The notes: generated by a model not told the origin, from the letters alone. A stretch of DNA of 64,000 nt from Calothrix brevissima NIES-22 (GCF_002367995.1 NZ_AP018207.1:5011963-5075962), one strand, 5' to 3'; shown: positions 33,123 to 42,668, counted from the stretch's first letter. Made by a program: numbers and translations.

Positions 33123-33537
33123 GGGTTATGAGAATGTTGGTCTAACTAAGATACTAGCCTAGAAGGGAAGGGAGACAAGGGAGATGGGGGACAAGGGAAG
33201 GGGGACAAGGAAGACAAGGGAGACAACTGACAACTAACAACTGACCACTGACCACTGACCACTGACAATGTGGCGTGAAATCCGAACCTGGCTATGGGGA
33301 ATGTCCATAATAGCTTTTGAGCTAAATATACAATTAATTTGATTACAGGTAGTTGCTGCTACGTCCCAATTTAAGAATTGAGGATTGGGTATAGCAAGGG
33401 TGACAACAGATAGGTGATATTTATTACTTCTTCTCTAGTCCCTAGCCTCTAGCCCCTAGTCCCTCATCAATTCTGTAAAAATAAGTTTAAGTAGATTTGT
33501 CACGACTAAGTAACAATTACGCTTCTAGATTTAGGTT
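33123..33537. other. Intergenic repeats and HtrA promoter region
   Basis: GGGAGACAAGG-type and CTGACCACTGACC tandem repeats fill 33160-33268. The remainder is AT-rich with a CTAGCCCCTAGTCC repeat near 33440. No gene is seen. Confidence 0.5.
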
Positions 33538-33543
33538 GTGATT

Positions 33544-34758
33544 ATGAGATTTGCCAAACTCCGTCTGTCTATACGTCAACTAAGTTCCTATGTTTTAGCC
33601 ATATTTCTAGGAGTTGTTTTAAGTTTTAGTACTCTGCGAGTATTACCCTCAGAAGCTGAACCAGCACCAAAGCTGACAACAGAAAATCCACCAGAATTAC
33701 TGGCGCAACGTCCAGCACCAGCTACAGCAGCGATTGGTAGCAGTAGTTTTGTGACAGCAGCTGTCAATCGTGTAGGGCCAGCAGTGGTGCGGATTGATAC
33801 AGAGCGCACTATTACTCGTCGCAACGATCCGTTTTTGGAAGACCCCTTTTTCCGCCAGTTTTTTGGCGATGGTTTCTCGCAACAACCATCTAGAGAGCAA
33901 TTGCGCGGTCTTGGCTCTGGTTTTATTCTTGACAAGAGTGGCTTAGTGCTGACGAATGCTCACGTAGTTGATAAAGCCGATCGCGTGACGGTGAGACTTA
34001 AAGATGGTCGCACCTTTGACGGCAAAGTTCAAGGTATTGATGAAGTTACAGATTTGGCGGTAGTTAAAATTAATGCTGGAAACGATTTACCAGTTGCGCC
34101 TTTAGGTTCTTCTAGTAATGTACAAGTAGGAGATTGGGCGATCGCAGTTGGTAATCCTTTAGGTTTTGATAATACCGTGACTTTAGGGATTGTCAGCACC
34201 CTCAAGCGTTCTAGCGCTCAAGTAGGGATTACAGATAAACGCTTAGAATTTATTCAAACTGACGCCGCTATTAACCCTGGTAACTCTGGCGGGCCTTTAT
34301 TAAATGGCGCAGGTGAGGTAATTGGGATTAATACTGCTATTCGTGCTGACGCGATGGGGATTGGTTTTGCAATTCCCATTGATAAAGCAAAAGCGATCGC
34401 CGCACAACTGCAACGCGATGGTAAAGTTGCTCACCCTTATTTAGGTGTGCAAATGGTAACTTTAACATCAGAGCTAGCTAAACAAAACAATACAGACCCT
34501 AACTCATCCATTCAACTTCCGGAAGTTAACGGAGTTTTGGTGATGCGAGTTATACCTAACTCTCCGGCTGCATCTGCGGGTATCCGTCGCGGTGATGTAA
34601 TTGTGCAAATTGATGGACAAGCCGTTTCCACTGCGGAACAGTTGCAAAATGTGGTGGAAAATAGCCGCCTCGGTCAAGTTTTGCAGGTGAAAGTACAACG
34701 GGGTAACCAAACACAACAGCTATCAGTCCGCACGGCTGAATTACAAAACGCTTCCTAA
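33544..34758 (+). CDS. HtrA/Deg-family serine protease
   Basis: A 404-residue envelope protease. It has an N-terminal uncleaved anchor or signal ([20 protein letters not shown]) and a trypsin-like domain at about residues 70-290. The triad is H140 ([12 protein letters not shown]), D170 ([11 protein letters not shown]) and S248 (GNSGGPLLN). One PDZ domain follows at about 300-400 ([32 protein letters not shown]). One PDZ domain matches cyanobacterial HhoA/HhoB/HtrA; which of the three cannot be stated. It degrades or refolds damaged periplasmic proteins under light and heat stress. The ATG at 33544 is preferred to the GTG six bases upstream. Confidence 0.92.
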   Translation: MRFAKLRLSIRQLSSYVLAIFLGVVLSFSTLRVLPSEAEPAPKLTTENPPELLAQRPAPATAAIGSSSFVTAAVNRVGPAVVRIDTERTITRRNDPFLEDPFFRQFFGDGFSQQPSREQLRGLGSGFILDKSGLVLTNAHVVDKADRVTVRLKDGRTFDGKVQGIDEVTDLAVVKINAGNDLPVAPLGSSSNVQVGDWAIAVGNPLGFDNTVTLGIVSTLKRSSAQVGITDKRLEFIQTDAAINPGNSGGPLLNGAGEVIGINTAIRADAMGIGFAIPIDKAKAIAAQLQRDGKVAHPYLGVQMVTLTSELAKQNNTDPNSSIQLPEVNGVLVMRVIPNSPAASAGIRRGDVIVQIDGQAVSTAEQLQNVVENSRLGQVLQVKVQRGNQTQQLSVRTAELQNAS

Positions 34759-34770
34759 TTAGGCTGAAGC

Positions 34771-34970
34771 TGTTGAAGAAGGCAGAAGGCAGAGGGCAGA
34801 GGGCAGAAGGTTTTGTTTAGAAGGGGATTCTGACCCCTCCTAAACAAGAGCCACCAAATTTTCAATTTGGTGGGGGTCTTAAACCCTTACTCCCTTCGGT
34901 CGTGGCAGAGGGCAGGAATCAGAATTCCCTTCTGCCTTCTGCCTCCTGCCCTCTGCCTTTCTTGATAAAA
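34771..34970 (+). repeat. 200-bp repeat, left copy of a perfect inverted pair
   Basis: The reverse complement of 46034-46233 with no mismatch found on reading both in full. Each copy contains AAGGCAGAAGGCAGAGGGCA arrays at one end, the mirrored CTTCTGCC runs at the other, and an inner hairpin CCACCAAATTTTCAATTTGGTGG. It looks like a non-coding, palindromic MITE-like element. Confidence 0.92.
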
Positions 34971-34977
34971 TCCTTTA

Positions 34978-35008
34978 AAACTCCCCTGTTGATGAAATGG
35001 GGGAGTTT
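34978..35008 (+). terminator. Hairpin terminator downstream of the protease gene
   Basis: AAACTCCCC (34978-34986) pairs perfectly with GGGGAGTTT (35000-35008), followed by CAATATTTTAATT. It lies beyond the 200-bp repeat. Confidence 0.55.
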
Positions 35009-35040
35009 CAATATTTTAATTATTGAATACGTATATAATT

Positions 35041-35099
35041 TAGCCTGCGCAGGCAGGCTTTGTCATGATAGCCCCAGGCTTCCAGCCTGAGGGCGTTAA
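35041..35099. repeat. Two adjacent GC-rich hairpins
   Basis: AGCCTGCGCAGGCAGGCT and CCCCAGGCTTCCAGCCTGAGGG each fold on themselves. The first resembles a widespread cyanobacterial 'TAGCCTGCGCAGGCAGGCTT' repeat. Confidence 0.5.
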
Positions 35100-35204
35100 T
35101 GTGCAGCCTCACATAAAATTGGTCTCAAAAGCTTGTCTTCAGCAAATTTTTTCGCCGCAAGTTGTGAAGCAGGCGATAATAGATATAGAGATCAAATTAT
35201 TTAT

Positions 35205-35399
35205 ATGTCCTCTACACCATGCCCTAGTTGTGTAGTTGCCCTCAATCAACAACAGGAACAAAACATCTCTCATCACAAGCAATGTCAAGATATTGCCGAT
35301 AAGCACAGTAAAAATGTCAGCAAAAATTGTACTGTGGTTGAAAATGGTCGGGTTGTCGTTAAACCATTACCAGAAGTAAATACTGAGACAGCTGATTAA
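35205..35399 (+). CDS. Small cysteine-containing protein, unknown
   Basis: A 64-codon frame beginning MSSTPCPSCVVALNQQQEQN. It has a CPSC pair near the N-terminus, two further cysteines (C28 and C42), a His-rich stretch (ISHHKQCQ), and a VVENGRVVVKPLPE end. The frame is open upstream to a TTG at 35133, but the ATG at 35205 gives a cleaner protein. The pairs could bind zinc. Not recognised. Confidence 0.45.
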   Translation: MSSTPCPSCVVALNQQQEQNISHHKQCQDIADKHSKNVSKNCTVVENGRVVVKPLPEVNTETAD

Positions 35400-35402
35400 A
35401 AT

Positions 35403-36335
35403 TTAACCTTCTTCCTCTAACGCATCGAGAGCTAAGATGTCGTGAAACCCTTCGTAATCAATATAGCGATGTCCATCCTCTGTCTCGTGCATAATATTCA
35501 CAAACTCATAATTCCAAAGAATTTGGCTAGCACTATAGGTATGACGGGCATAAACAACCTGTGCTACTGTTTCATCAATTCCACTGAGAGAAATCACAAC
35601 AGAAGTATGTGCTTTCGCTAAGGCTTCAGGTGTCATCCCATACAAAGGGCTAAATTCATCGATGTGATGTATTGCTAACCAAGTTAATGTAAAGCTGGGT
35701 GATTGATTCCGTCGCAGTTTGAGATCGTAAATTCGGCGGATTTTGTGTCCCTCAGCTGTGACTTCATCGCGCATCAGGTAAGCGCGCATCTGTGCTTCTA
35801 TAATTTGGTTGCGCCGTTGATTGGCTGTGCGAAACATCAAAGTTGGTTCGCCTTCATGGGGTGTAATCACGGCTACACGGCTAAAAACTACGCGCGCTGT
35901 AGGACGAGAGAATCGCGCAAAGGCTAATCCTGTCATTACAGCAATACCCATCAATCCAGCGATCGCTTCAATGGTGACAATTGTATTGGCATAAAGTGTT
36001 TTCGGATACATCGCCCCGTAGCCAATCGAGGCTAGCGTCTGCACGCTGAAAAAGAATACATCTACAAAAGAACCAGGTCGAGCATTTTCAATACAGTCTC
36101 CGCCTGCTAAATAAGCTACAGCAAATATGGCATTAATCGCCAAATATGCTACGGCAATTAGCAACAAAAAGCCAGTCCAAGGAATTGTCAATAAAAGATG
36201 ATACGGGTCGCGCCAGTAAGAATACCAAGCACCCAAGCCTACAATGTTAAATTGTCCGTCCCGAATTTTGATGTATACTCGCTGGAGTCGATGTGAATCT
36301 TGTTTGCGAAATAGTTTTTGCAATCGAAATTTCAT
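35403..36335 (-). CDS. Inward-rectifier-type potassium channel (KirBac)
   Basis: A channel of about 310 residues starting MKFRLQKLFRKQD; an ATG five codons upstream is an alternative. An amphipathic slide helix precedes the first span (ISYW-like WYSYWRDPYHLLLTIPWTGF). A pore helix with selectivity filter TLASIGYGAMYP comes next, then the second span (VTIEAIAGLMGIAVMTGLAF). A cytoplasmic immunoglobulin-like Kir domain covers about 140-300 (PTARVVFSRVAVITPHEGEP, MFRTANQRRNQIIEAQMRAY). It conducts K+ across the plasma membrane or thylakoid. It is divergent from the MFS gene. Confidence 0.92.
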   Translation of the reverse strand: MKFRLQKLFRKQDSHRLQRVYIKIRDGQFNIVGLGAWYSYWRDPYHLLLTIPWTGFLLLIAVAYLAINAIFAVAYLAGGDCIENARPGSFVDVFFFSVQTLASIGYGAMYPKTLYANTIVTIEAIAGLMGIAVMTGLAFARFSRPTARVVFSRVAVITPHEGEPTLMFRTANQRRNQIIEAQMRAYLMRDEVTAEGHKIRRIYDLKLRRNQSPSFTLTWLAIHHIDEFSPLYGMTPEALAKAHTSVVISLSGIDETVAQVVYARHTYSASQILWNYEFVNIMHETEDGHRYIDYEGFHDILALDALEEEG

Positions 36336-36388
36336 TGGAAGTGACCACAAGAATTAACTAATTACAACCAGGTGCTAATCTATCGTTT

Positions 36389-37567
36389 ATGAATCGATAT
36401 TTTTGGATTACTGCTTTAATCGCCTTTATTAATTCTCTCAGTTTTACGATTTTAATTCCTATTATCTATCTCTATGGCAAACAATTTGAATTGAGTGATT
36501 TGCAAACTAGTTTATTATTTTCGATTTATTCTATCTCACAGTTTTTTGCAACTCCAGTCATTGGTAAACTCTCCGATCGCTTTGGGAGAAAGCCGTTATT
36601 GATTATTAGTTTAGCGGGAACTGCGATCGCTAATATCATCGCTGGCACAGCCCCAACAGCCGCGATTCTCTTTTTCGGGCGCTTTCTCGATGGAATTACA
36701 GGCGGGAATGCTTCGGTAGCTCAAGCGATTATTTCGGATATCACTACGCCGGAGAATCGTGCTAAAGGTTTTGGGATTTATGGCGCAGCTTTAGGGCTAG
36801 GCTTTGTTTTAGGGCCTGCTACAAGTTTATTAGCACAGCAAATTTCTTTAGGTGCTGGGTTTGTGGTTTCTGGTTTAGTGGCATTTGTAGCTTTGTTAAT
36901 GACAATTTTCTTGTTACCAGAAACTCTCAAAAATAAGGCAGAAAAAGCCCATAATATTTTTGATATTGGTTTAGGGAATTTAGTTAAAGGTCTGTTTATG
37001 CCCAAAATCAATATTTTATTAATTATTAACTTTTTTATTGGCACGACTTTTACTATTTTTACCTACGCTTTTCAACCATATTTTTTGAAAGTATTAGGGC
37101 AAAATAATCAAACTTTGACGCTGATGTTTCTCTGGTTTGGCTTAGTGGGCGTGATCATGCAGACTTGGGGCGTGTCAATTCTCACGCGCAAATTTAATTT
37201 AGCAAAAATATTATTTTTGGGTTTATTTATCCGTAGTCTTTCATTTAGTTTAATGCCAGTTTGGCAAAATCTGATTTATTTTGTGGCTGTCTGTTGCCTA
37301 TTTTCTCTATTTAATTCTCTGGTTCAGCCAATGGTAAATGCGCTCATTTCTTTGAATGCTGAACCTCAACAACAGGGGACAGCGATGGGATTAAATGCAT
37401 CTTATTTAAGCATTGCTAATGGTATCGGGCCTGTAATTGCAGCGATGCTTGTTAACCAATCAAACCCGATCACCTATGGCTATCCTTTGTATTTAGCGGG
37501 AATGCTGACATTTTTAGTTTTGTTTTTAGCGATCGCTACTCAGCAAATATATACACCAAAAAATTAG
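36389..37567 (+). CDS. Major facilitator superfamily transporter (TetA-like)
   Basis: A 392-residue protein with 12 predicted spans. The family loop 2-3 motif is GKLSDRFGRKPLLIISLAGT at about residues 59-78. RFLDGITGGNASVAQAIISD, typical of span 4 and motif C of DHA1 drug-proton antiporters, is at about 98-117, with GLGFVLGP in span 5. Substrate unknown; TetA-like homologues export drugs. It is divergent from the potassium channel gene across about 50 bases and convergent with the PRC-barrel gene. Confidence 0.9.
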   Translation: MNRYFWITALIAFINSLSFTILIPIIYLYGKQFELSDLQTSLLFSIYSISQFFATPVIGKLSDRFGRKPLLIISLAGTAIANIIAGTAPTAAILFFGRFLDGITGGNASVAQAIISDITTPENRAKGFGIYGAALGLGFVLGPATSLLAQQISLGAGFVVSGLVAFVALLMTIFLLPETLKNKAEKAHNIFDIGLGNLVKGLFMPKINILLIINFFIGTTFTIFTYAFQPYFLKVLGQNNQTLTLMFLWFGLVGVIMQTWGVSILTRKFNLAKILFLGLFIRSLSFSLMPVWQNLIYFVAVCCLFSLFNSLVQPMVNALISLNAEPQQQGTAMGLNASYLSIANGIGPVIAAMLVNQSNPITYGYPLYLAGMLTFLVLFLAIATQQIYTPKN

Positions 37568-37640
37568 GGCGAGCAATGCTCACCCTATAACTAGCTGACT
37601 GTTGACGGTTGACTGTTGACGGTTGACTGAGAAATCTGGA

Positions 37641-38555
37641 CTAGGCTTTTGGTGCTGGATTTTGAGAACAGCGATCGAACCATTCCTGGTATTTTTGGCG
37701 GTATTCCTCGTTGTCAACCACAATCGAGACTCGTACCTGCTGACAACCGGGTTGCTTTTCGAGAGCGATCGCATTTAAAAGCAAGCTAGCAATTTTCGCC
37801 GAACTAAACAAGCCGCTAACAGTTAAACCATTATTTAAACCATTATCTAAATTGGTAATTTCTGGTATCTGTTGTTGCGCCAACTCAATACCAGCTATTT
37901 CCTCTGTGCCTAAATCAATTTCTGCTAGCTGTTTAGTTTCTGCTCCCACTTGTTCAACAATTAATTTCTCACGCCGCACCGGAACTTGTACCATCCGCGT
38001 TTCAATTTCTTTGCGAACAATGATATCCCCAATTTTACGTTTGCTACTATTAACAATTAATCTTTCTTCTAATAATTTAATAATCTCTTCTTCTTGAATC
38101 TCCGAGTTATTTGTGGTTACTAAATTTGGTTCTAGATTACTATTTAGAGTTTGGTTATTAGATACTTGTCCATTTAAGCCATCTGACATGATCTGCCCGC
38201 CTTGTTTATTCGCTGAGAAATTTTCTGGTAGATTTACTATTTCTGATTTATCTAAATCTACGAAAATTGATTGAGTAGGACTGTCAATGCTCTTAATTCT
38301 TTTACTGCGTAATTTTAACGATTTATATCCATTTGTTAACTCTTGACTGTGAGCTACTCGTTGAGAGATAACTAAGTTGAGGCGATTATCAGCATCTAAA
38401 GTTAAATTTTTGACTTCGCCTATGAGTTTACCATTTTTATCTAGTACGGCAAAATTTTTGACTTTACTACTCAAATTATTTATCAGTTTATTAACTCTTT
38501 GAGTCGGACTTATTGAATTAATTAGTTCCGGTTTATTTAGTAGAATTTGGCTCAT
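37641..38555 (-). CDS. PRC-barrel / YsnF-AvaK (DUF2382) protein 1
   Basis: A 304-residue protein, the most divergent of three paralogues here. The N-terminal PRC-barrel-like domain (KVKNFAVLDKNGKLIGEVKN then LTLDADNRLNLVIS) is at about residues 32-110. The DUF2382/YsnF-AvaK domain is at about 155-290 (KLLEERLIVNSSKRKIGDII, TRMVQVPVRREKLIVEQVG). AvaK of Anabaena variabilis is an akinete marker; other members are stress-induced. Its middle linker is Asn/Gln-rich. It is separated from gene 2 by heptamer repeats. Confidence 0.85.
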   Translation of the reverse strand: MSQILLNKPELINSISPTQRVNKLINNLSSKVKNFAVLDKNGKLIGEVKNLTLDADNRLNLVISQRVAHSQELTNGYKSLKLRSKRIKSIDSPTQSIFVDLDKSEIVNLPENFSANKQGGQIMSDGLNGQVSNNQTLNSNLEPNLVTTNNSEIQEEEIIKLLEERLIVNSSKRKIGDIIVRKEIETRMVQVPVRREKLIVEQVGAETKQLAEIDLGTEEIAGIELAQQQIPEITNLDNGLNNGLTVSGLFSSAKIASLLLNAIALEKQPGCQQVRVSIVVDNEEYRQKYQEWFDRCSQNPAPKA

Positions 38556-38704
38556 GATGTGGCAAATTTATTTTACTAACTTTGGATAATTCAATTCAAA
38601 AATGATTTTTATAATTTACACAAATAGGATTATATGTAGGGTGAGCAATGCCTACCATATTGATACTTCAATAGATTGATACTCACCCTCATACTCAACA
38701 TCTT

Positions 38705-38745
38705 GTCAACAGTCAACAGTCAACAATCAACAGTCAACAGTTAAC
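38705..38745. repeat. GTCAACA heptamer repeats
   Basis: Five degenerate GTCAACA/ATCAACA units, non-coding, directly after the stop of the second PRC-barrel gene. Confidence 0.8.
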
Positions 38746-38761
38746 AATCCATCTATGTTGA

Positions 38762-39646
38762 TTAACGTTCTTCAATTGGTAGACCACCAGTAGTATCTAC
38801 ATCCAATTCTTCACGGCGAATAGTAGCTTGAGCTTCAGAAGTTTCTTGTTCTACAACTTTTGTTACTCTTACTTCTTCGCGAACAACTGCTTCTTTGCGA
38901 ATATCAGGAGTTTCTTCATAAATTTCTACGCGAGCTACTTCACCTTCGCGGAAATTAGCTTCGCCAGGCGCAACAGGATGGCCTGCATCTGTGGGGGTGA
39001 CGCGCTCAATTACTACACGTTCTTTTTCTAAAGGTATTTCTATCCTTGCGGTTTCTGTTTCTACACGTTTACCAATTGCTACTTCACCAGCTTTTTGGCG
39101 TTTTTTATTAGCAATTAGTCTTTCTTCGTACAATTTCAAAGTTTGATTATCACGCTCATTGAGGTTGTACAAAGCTGGTTCTTGGGTGTAATTGTATGTA
39201 TCGCGGTTATAATTAGGTTGATAACCTGTATCTAAAGACGCAGAAGCATCTAAAGGTTGTGATGTATCAACAGCAGATGTTGCATCTACAGGATTACGAT
39301 AAACTCCACGTACCCGTTCTTCATAATCGTAATCAACTGTTGAACGTTCGTTGAATTCTGGTAAATTTTCAGCTTGTTCTCTGGTCATACCAATTACATA
39401 AACGCGATCAACGTTATAATCAATGCGCGCGCGTCCAATGGGTAGCAATACTTTTTTGCCAAAAATCCAAAAGCCTAAGTCAACAACTAAATAACGAAAA
39501 TGTCCTTCGTCATCTACTAAAACATCGCTGACTGTACCAATTTTTTCATCTCTACCATCTGCATATACACCAAGTCCTTTAATATCATCTCCTTGGAAAG
39601 TATCGTGATAATTGGGGTCAAAATCTTGTAATTTATAAAGCGCCAT
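38762..39646 (-). CDS. PRC-barrel / YsnF-AvaK (DUF2382) protein 2
   Basis: A 294-residue protein. The PRC-barrel is at residues 1-110 (MALYKLQDFDPNYHDTFQGD, GVYADGRDEKIGTVSDVLVD, FRYLVVDLGFWIFGKKVLLP). The YsnF/AvaK domain is at about 165-285 (LKLYEERLIANKKRQKAGEV, ARIEIPLEKERVVIERV, REEVRVTKVVEQETSEAQAT). Its start has the ribosome-binding site AAGGAGAAATAAA-ATG. The first 23 codons plus the whole leader are repeated four more times upstream as 301-bp units. Probable stress or resting-cell protein at the cytoplasmic side of membranes or chromatin; role unproven. Confidence 0.9.
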   Translation of the reverse strand: MALYKLQDFDPNYHDTFQGDDIKGLGVYADGRDEKIGTVSDVLVDDEGHFRYLVVDLGFWIFGKKVLLPIGRARIDYNVDRVYVIGMTREQAENLPEFNERSTVDYDYEERVRGVYRNPVDATSAVDTSQPLDASASLDTGYQPNYNRDTYNYTQEPALYNLNERDNQTLKLYEERLIANKKRQKAGEVAIGKRVETETARIEIPLEKERVVIERVTPTDAGHPVAPGEANFREGEVARVEIYEETPDIRKEAVVREEVRVTKVVEQETSEAQATIRREELDVDTTGGLPIEER

Positions 39647-39842
39647 TTTATTTCTCCTTCAGGTTTTTACTTTTCATTGGCTATTATCTAAACTAATTCA
39701 ATGTAATTTTTTATTCCTCTTTCCCTTGGCTGAATTACATATCATCTTCAGATATATATTTTTTGATATTGACGATCAGATCCCCGACTTCTTAAAGAAG
39801 TCGGGGATCTAGCTAATTATCGATAATATGCTTTATTTGCAC

Positions 39843-39947
39843 TTATTGAAATGAGAATTTCTGGTAGATACAGTAAATTTTAATATCATCTCCTTGGAAA
39901 GTATCGTGATAGTTGGGGTCAAAATCTTGTAATTTATAAAGCGCCAT
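39843..39947 (-). pseudogene. Truncated AvaK-like mini-ORF in unit 2
   Basis: 34 codons: MALYKLQDFDPNYHDTFQGD, DIK, then the out-of-family tail IYCIYQKFSFQ and TAA. Ribosome-binding site intact. It could be translated as a short peptide. Confidence 0.7.
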
Positions 39948-40143
39948 TTTATTTCTCCTTCAGGTTTTTACTTTTCATTGGCTATTATCTAAATCAATTC
40001 AATGTAATTTTTTATTCCTCTTTCCCTTGGCTGAATTACATATCATCTTCAGATATATATTTTTTGATATTGACAATCAGATCCCCGACTTCTTAAAGAA
40101 GTCGGGGATCTAGCTAATTATCGATAATATGCTTTATTTGCAC

Positions 40144-40248
40144 TTATTGAAATGAGAATTTCTGGTAGATACAGTAAATTTTAATATCATCTCCTTGGAA
40201 AGTATCGTGATAGTTGGGGTCAAAATCTTGTAATTTATAAAGCGCCAT
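40144..40248 (-). pseudogene. Truncated AvaK-like mini-ORF in unit 3
   Basis: Same 34-codon product as unit 2. In this unit the hairpin loop 130 bases upstream in the mini-ORF's direction (40381-40411) reads CTTTAAG instead of CTTAAAG. Confidence 0.7.
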
Positions 40249-40444
40249 TTTATTTCTCCTTCAGGTTTTTACTTTTCATTGGCTATTATCTAAATCAATT
40301 CAATGTAATTTTTTATTCCTCTTTCCCTTGGCTGAATTACATATCATCTTCAGATATATATTTTTTGATATTGACAATCAGATCCCCGACTTCTTTAAGA
40401 AGTCGGGGATCTAGCTAATTATCGATAATATGCTTTATTTGCAC

Positions 40445-40549
40445 TTATTGAAATGAGAATTTCTGGTAGATACAGTAAATTTTAATATCATCTCCTTGGA
40501 AAGTATCGTGATAGTTGGGGTCAAAATCTTGTAATTTATAAAGCGCCAT
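40445..40549 (-). pseudogene. Truncated AvaK-like mini-ORF in unit 4
   Basis: Identical coding content to units 2 and 3, with intact AAGGAG ribosome-binding site and ATG. Confidence 0.7.
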
Positions 40550-40745
40550 TTTATTTCTCCTTCAGGTTTTTACTTTTCATTGGCTATTATCTAAATCAAT
40601 TCAATGTAATTTTTTATTCCTCTTTCCCTTGGCTGAATTACATATCATCTTCAGATATATATTTTTTGATATTGACAATCAGATCCCCGACTTCTTAAAG
40701 AAGTCGGGGATCTAGCTAATTATCGATAATATGCTTTATTTGCAC

Positions 40746-40850
40746 TTATTGAAATGAGAATTTCTGGTAGATACAGTAAATTTTAATATCATCTCCTTGG
40801 AAAGTATCGCGGTAGTTGGGGTCAAAATCTTGTAATTTATAAAGCGCCAT
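40746..40850 (-). pseudogene. Truncated AvaK-like mini-ORF in unit 5
   Basis: As the others, but codon 14 is Arg instead of His. Its leader differs at several bases (AATTTGATGTGA in place of AATTCAATGTAA). It is the outermost unit and joins the unique sequence at about 41085. Confidence 0.7.
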
Positions 40851-41097
40851 TTTATTTCTCCTTCAGGTTTTTACTTTTCATTGGCTATTATCTAAATCAA
40901 TTTGATGTGATTTTTTATTCCTCTTTCCCTTGGCTGAATTACATATCATCTTCAGATATATATTTTTTGATATTAACGATCAGATCCCCGACTTCTTAAA
41001 GAAGTCGGGGATCTAGCTAATTATCGATAATCTACTTTACCTGCACTATTGCAATGATAATTTCCAGTAGATACAGTAAATCAAAATGGGAATTTAC

Positions 41098-41934
41098 TTA
41101 AATAGCTGTATCTCTAGGCTTATTTGTTTCGTTGACATCGAGATTACCGGAAGCATCAATATCTAACTCTTCACGGCGAATTGTTTCTTGTGCTTCTACT
41201 ATGTTGCTATCTACTACTTTTGTGACTCGAACTTCTTCGCGAACAAAAGTTTCTTTACGAATTTCGGGTGTTTCTTCGTAAACTTCTATGCGTGCTATTT
41301 CTCCTTCTTGGAAGTTTACATTTTGGCTATCTACTACGGTTTCGGAGGTGGGATTTACTCTTTCAATAACAACGCGCTCTTTTTGTAAGGGTACAGAAAC
41401 TTGTGCGGTTTCTGTTTCTATGCGCTTACCAACGGAAACTTCGCCGGCTTTGACGCGATTTTTATTTGCTATTAATCGTTCTTCGTATAGTTTAAAGGTT
41501 TGTTGATCCTGGGCGTTTAATTCATATAACTCAGGCGCAAGGTAATTAGATGTTTCCTGTGTGTTAGCTAGTTGGCTGTCAGGTGAACGATAAACATTAC
41601 GAACATTTTTTTCGTAATCTTCGTTAACAACAAGGTTTTCGCGATATTCAGGTAAACGTGTCACCTGTTCTTTGCTCAATCCATCAACATAGACTCGGTT
41701 TTCGGCATAATGAATATGCGCTAGACCGATAGGTAGTAATATTTTTTTGTTACCACTATCCCAACTGGTGTCGATTACCAGATAACGAAAGCGTCCATTG
41801 TCGTCAACTAAAGCATCAGCAACAGAACCTACTCTGACACCACCTTCAGTATAGAGTTCTAAGGCTTTAACGTCTTCACCACCAAAAACTTCGCGGTAGT
41901 TAGGCTCAAAATCTTCGAGTTTATGTAGAGGCAT
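41098..41934 (-). CDS. PRC-barrel / YsnF-AvaK (DUF2382) protein 3
   Basis: A 278-residue paralogue of the 294-residue protein. PRC-barrel residues are 1-105 (MPLHKLEDFEPNYREVFGGE, GSVADALVDDNGRFRYLVID, KKILLPIGLAHIHYAENRVY). The YsnF/AvaK domain is about 150-265 (FKLYEERLIANKNRVKAGEV, TAQVSVPLQKERVVIERVNP, REEVRVTKVVDSNIVEAQET). It lies just upstream of the 301-bp array, so the array sits between two paralogues. Its own 5' end is not part of the array. All three paralogues point the same way and may respond to the same stress. Confidence 0.88.
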   Translation of the reverse strand: MPLHKLEDFEPNYREVFGGEDVKALELYTEGGVRVGSVADALVDDNGRFRYLVIDTSWDSGNKKILLPIGLAHIHYAENRVYVDGLSKEQVTRLPEYRENLVVNEDYEKNVRNVYRSPDSQLANTQETSNYLAPELYELNAQDQQTFKLYEERLIANKNRVKAGEVSVGKRIETETAQVSVPLQKERVVIERVNPTSETVVDSQNVNFQEGEIARIEVYEETPEIRKETFVREEVRVTKVVDSNIVEAQETIRREELDIDASGNLDVNETNKPRDTAI

Positions 41935-42470
41935 AAATTTTATAAAAGTAGCTGCAAATATCTATACATAAATATAGAAATTAGAGAATTTCTTTGCCTC
42001 TGGCTGGCGACTGAATTTATTGGTGAGAGTGGTGGTATTTACTTCATTCTGAAGCACCGAAAAGTACAAAATAAAAGCTCTATTATCTAGGATGCTTAAT
42101 TTATGTATAACTATAGTTATATATAAATATATTTTATTAATTAACAGTATTTCTGGAGGATGAGAGACGTTAGCAGAAAGTGGCAATATGAAAATAGTGT
42201 AAAGATTTTTATCAACTTTATAACTGTAATTTTTAAATCAACTGGCTGTGGACTGTTTGGTAAATGGAATACAAATTTAGCTTTATATAAATCAAATGGG
42301 GATAAGACTATAAGAAGAAATGATGAAATAATATTGACTTGTTTGCGAAAAATTAAATAAGAGTTGTGTAGACTACCAAAGTTATGATGATTTATTTCCA
42401 GTTTTTGATTTAATTAATAGTTGGTTTAGAGTAAAGATAAAACCTCACTCATCAAAATGGCAAAGTTTGT

Positions 42471-42668
42471 ATGTGGAAAACTGTGTTGTTTACGCTCATC
42501 TTCATGATTGCGTCGGTGCTGCTGATTGCGGAAGCGACTTTGGCGACGCCTTGGTTGGAAGGTAATTCCTGGTTAGCTGAGAATGCTGTGAATACAGTTT
42601 CGCCGGAGGTAACGCGATCGCTTGAATTACCCCAAACCCAAGTTGAAGCATCTCTCAGCGATAACTAA
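42471..42668 (+). CDS. Small exported or membrane protein, unknown
   Basis: A 65-residue frame with an N-terminal signal or anchor (LFTLIFMIASVLLIAEATLA) followed by a polar segment of about 40 residues (WLEGNSWLAENAVNTVSPEV). No cysteine or known motif. A hairpin at 42683-42712 (TACCCCC ... GGGGGTA) follows. Probably real, function unknown. Confidence 0.5.
   Translation: MWKTVLFTLIFMIASVLLIAEATLATPWLEGNSWLAENAVNTVSPEVTRSLELPQTQVEASLSDN

Larger units (their letters stand above)
39581..41085 (-). repeat. Five tandem 301-bp units repeating an AvaK-like gene's 5' end and leader
   Basis: AATATCATCTCCTTGGAAAG recurs at 39581, 39882, 40183, 40484 and 40785, exactly 301 bases apart. Read on the minus strand, each unit holds a GATCCCCGACTTCTT...GATC hairpin, an AT-rich leader, the ribosome-binding site AAGGAG, and an ATG with the first 23 codons of the AvaK-like gene. 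The unit at 39581 leads into the complete gene; the other four are cut after codon 23. Units 2-4 are almost identical; unit 5, the outermost, carries most differences. The junction shares AGTAAAT, consistent with tandem duplication through short homology. Confidence 0.95.

Noticed and set aside
39581-41085. Possible CRISPR array
   Set aside because: The 301-bp units are contiguous and nearly identical with no short repeat/unique spacer pattern; no cas gene is present.
42160-42360. 66-codon plus-strand frame
   Set aside because: AT-rich, no similarity to anything I know and no ribosome-binding site.
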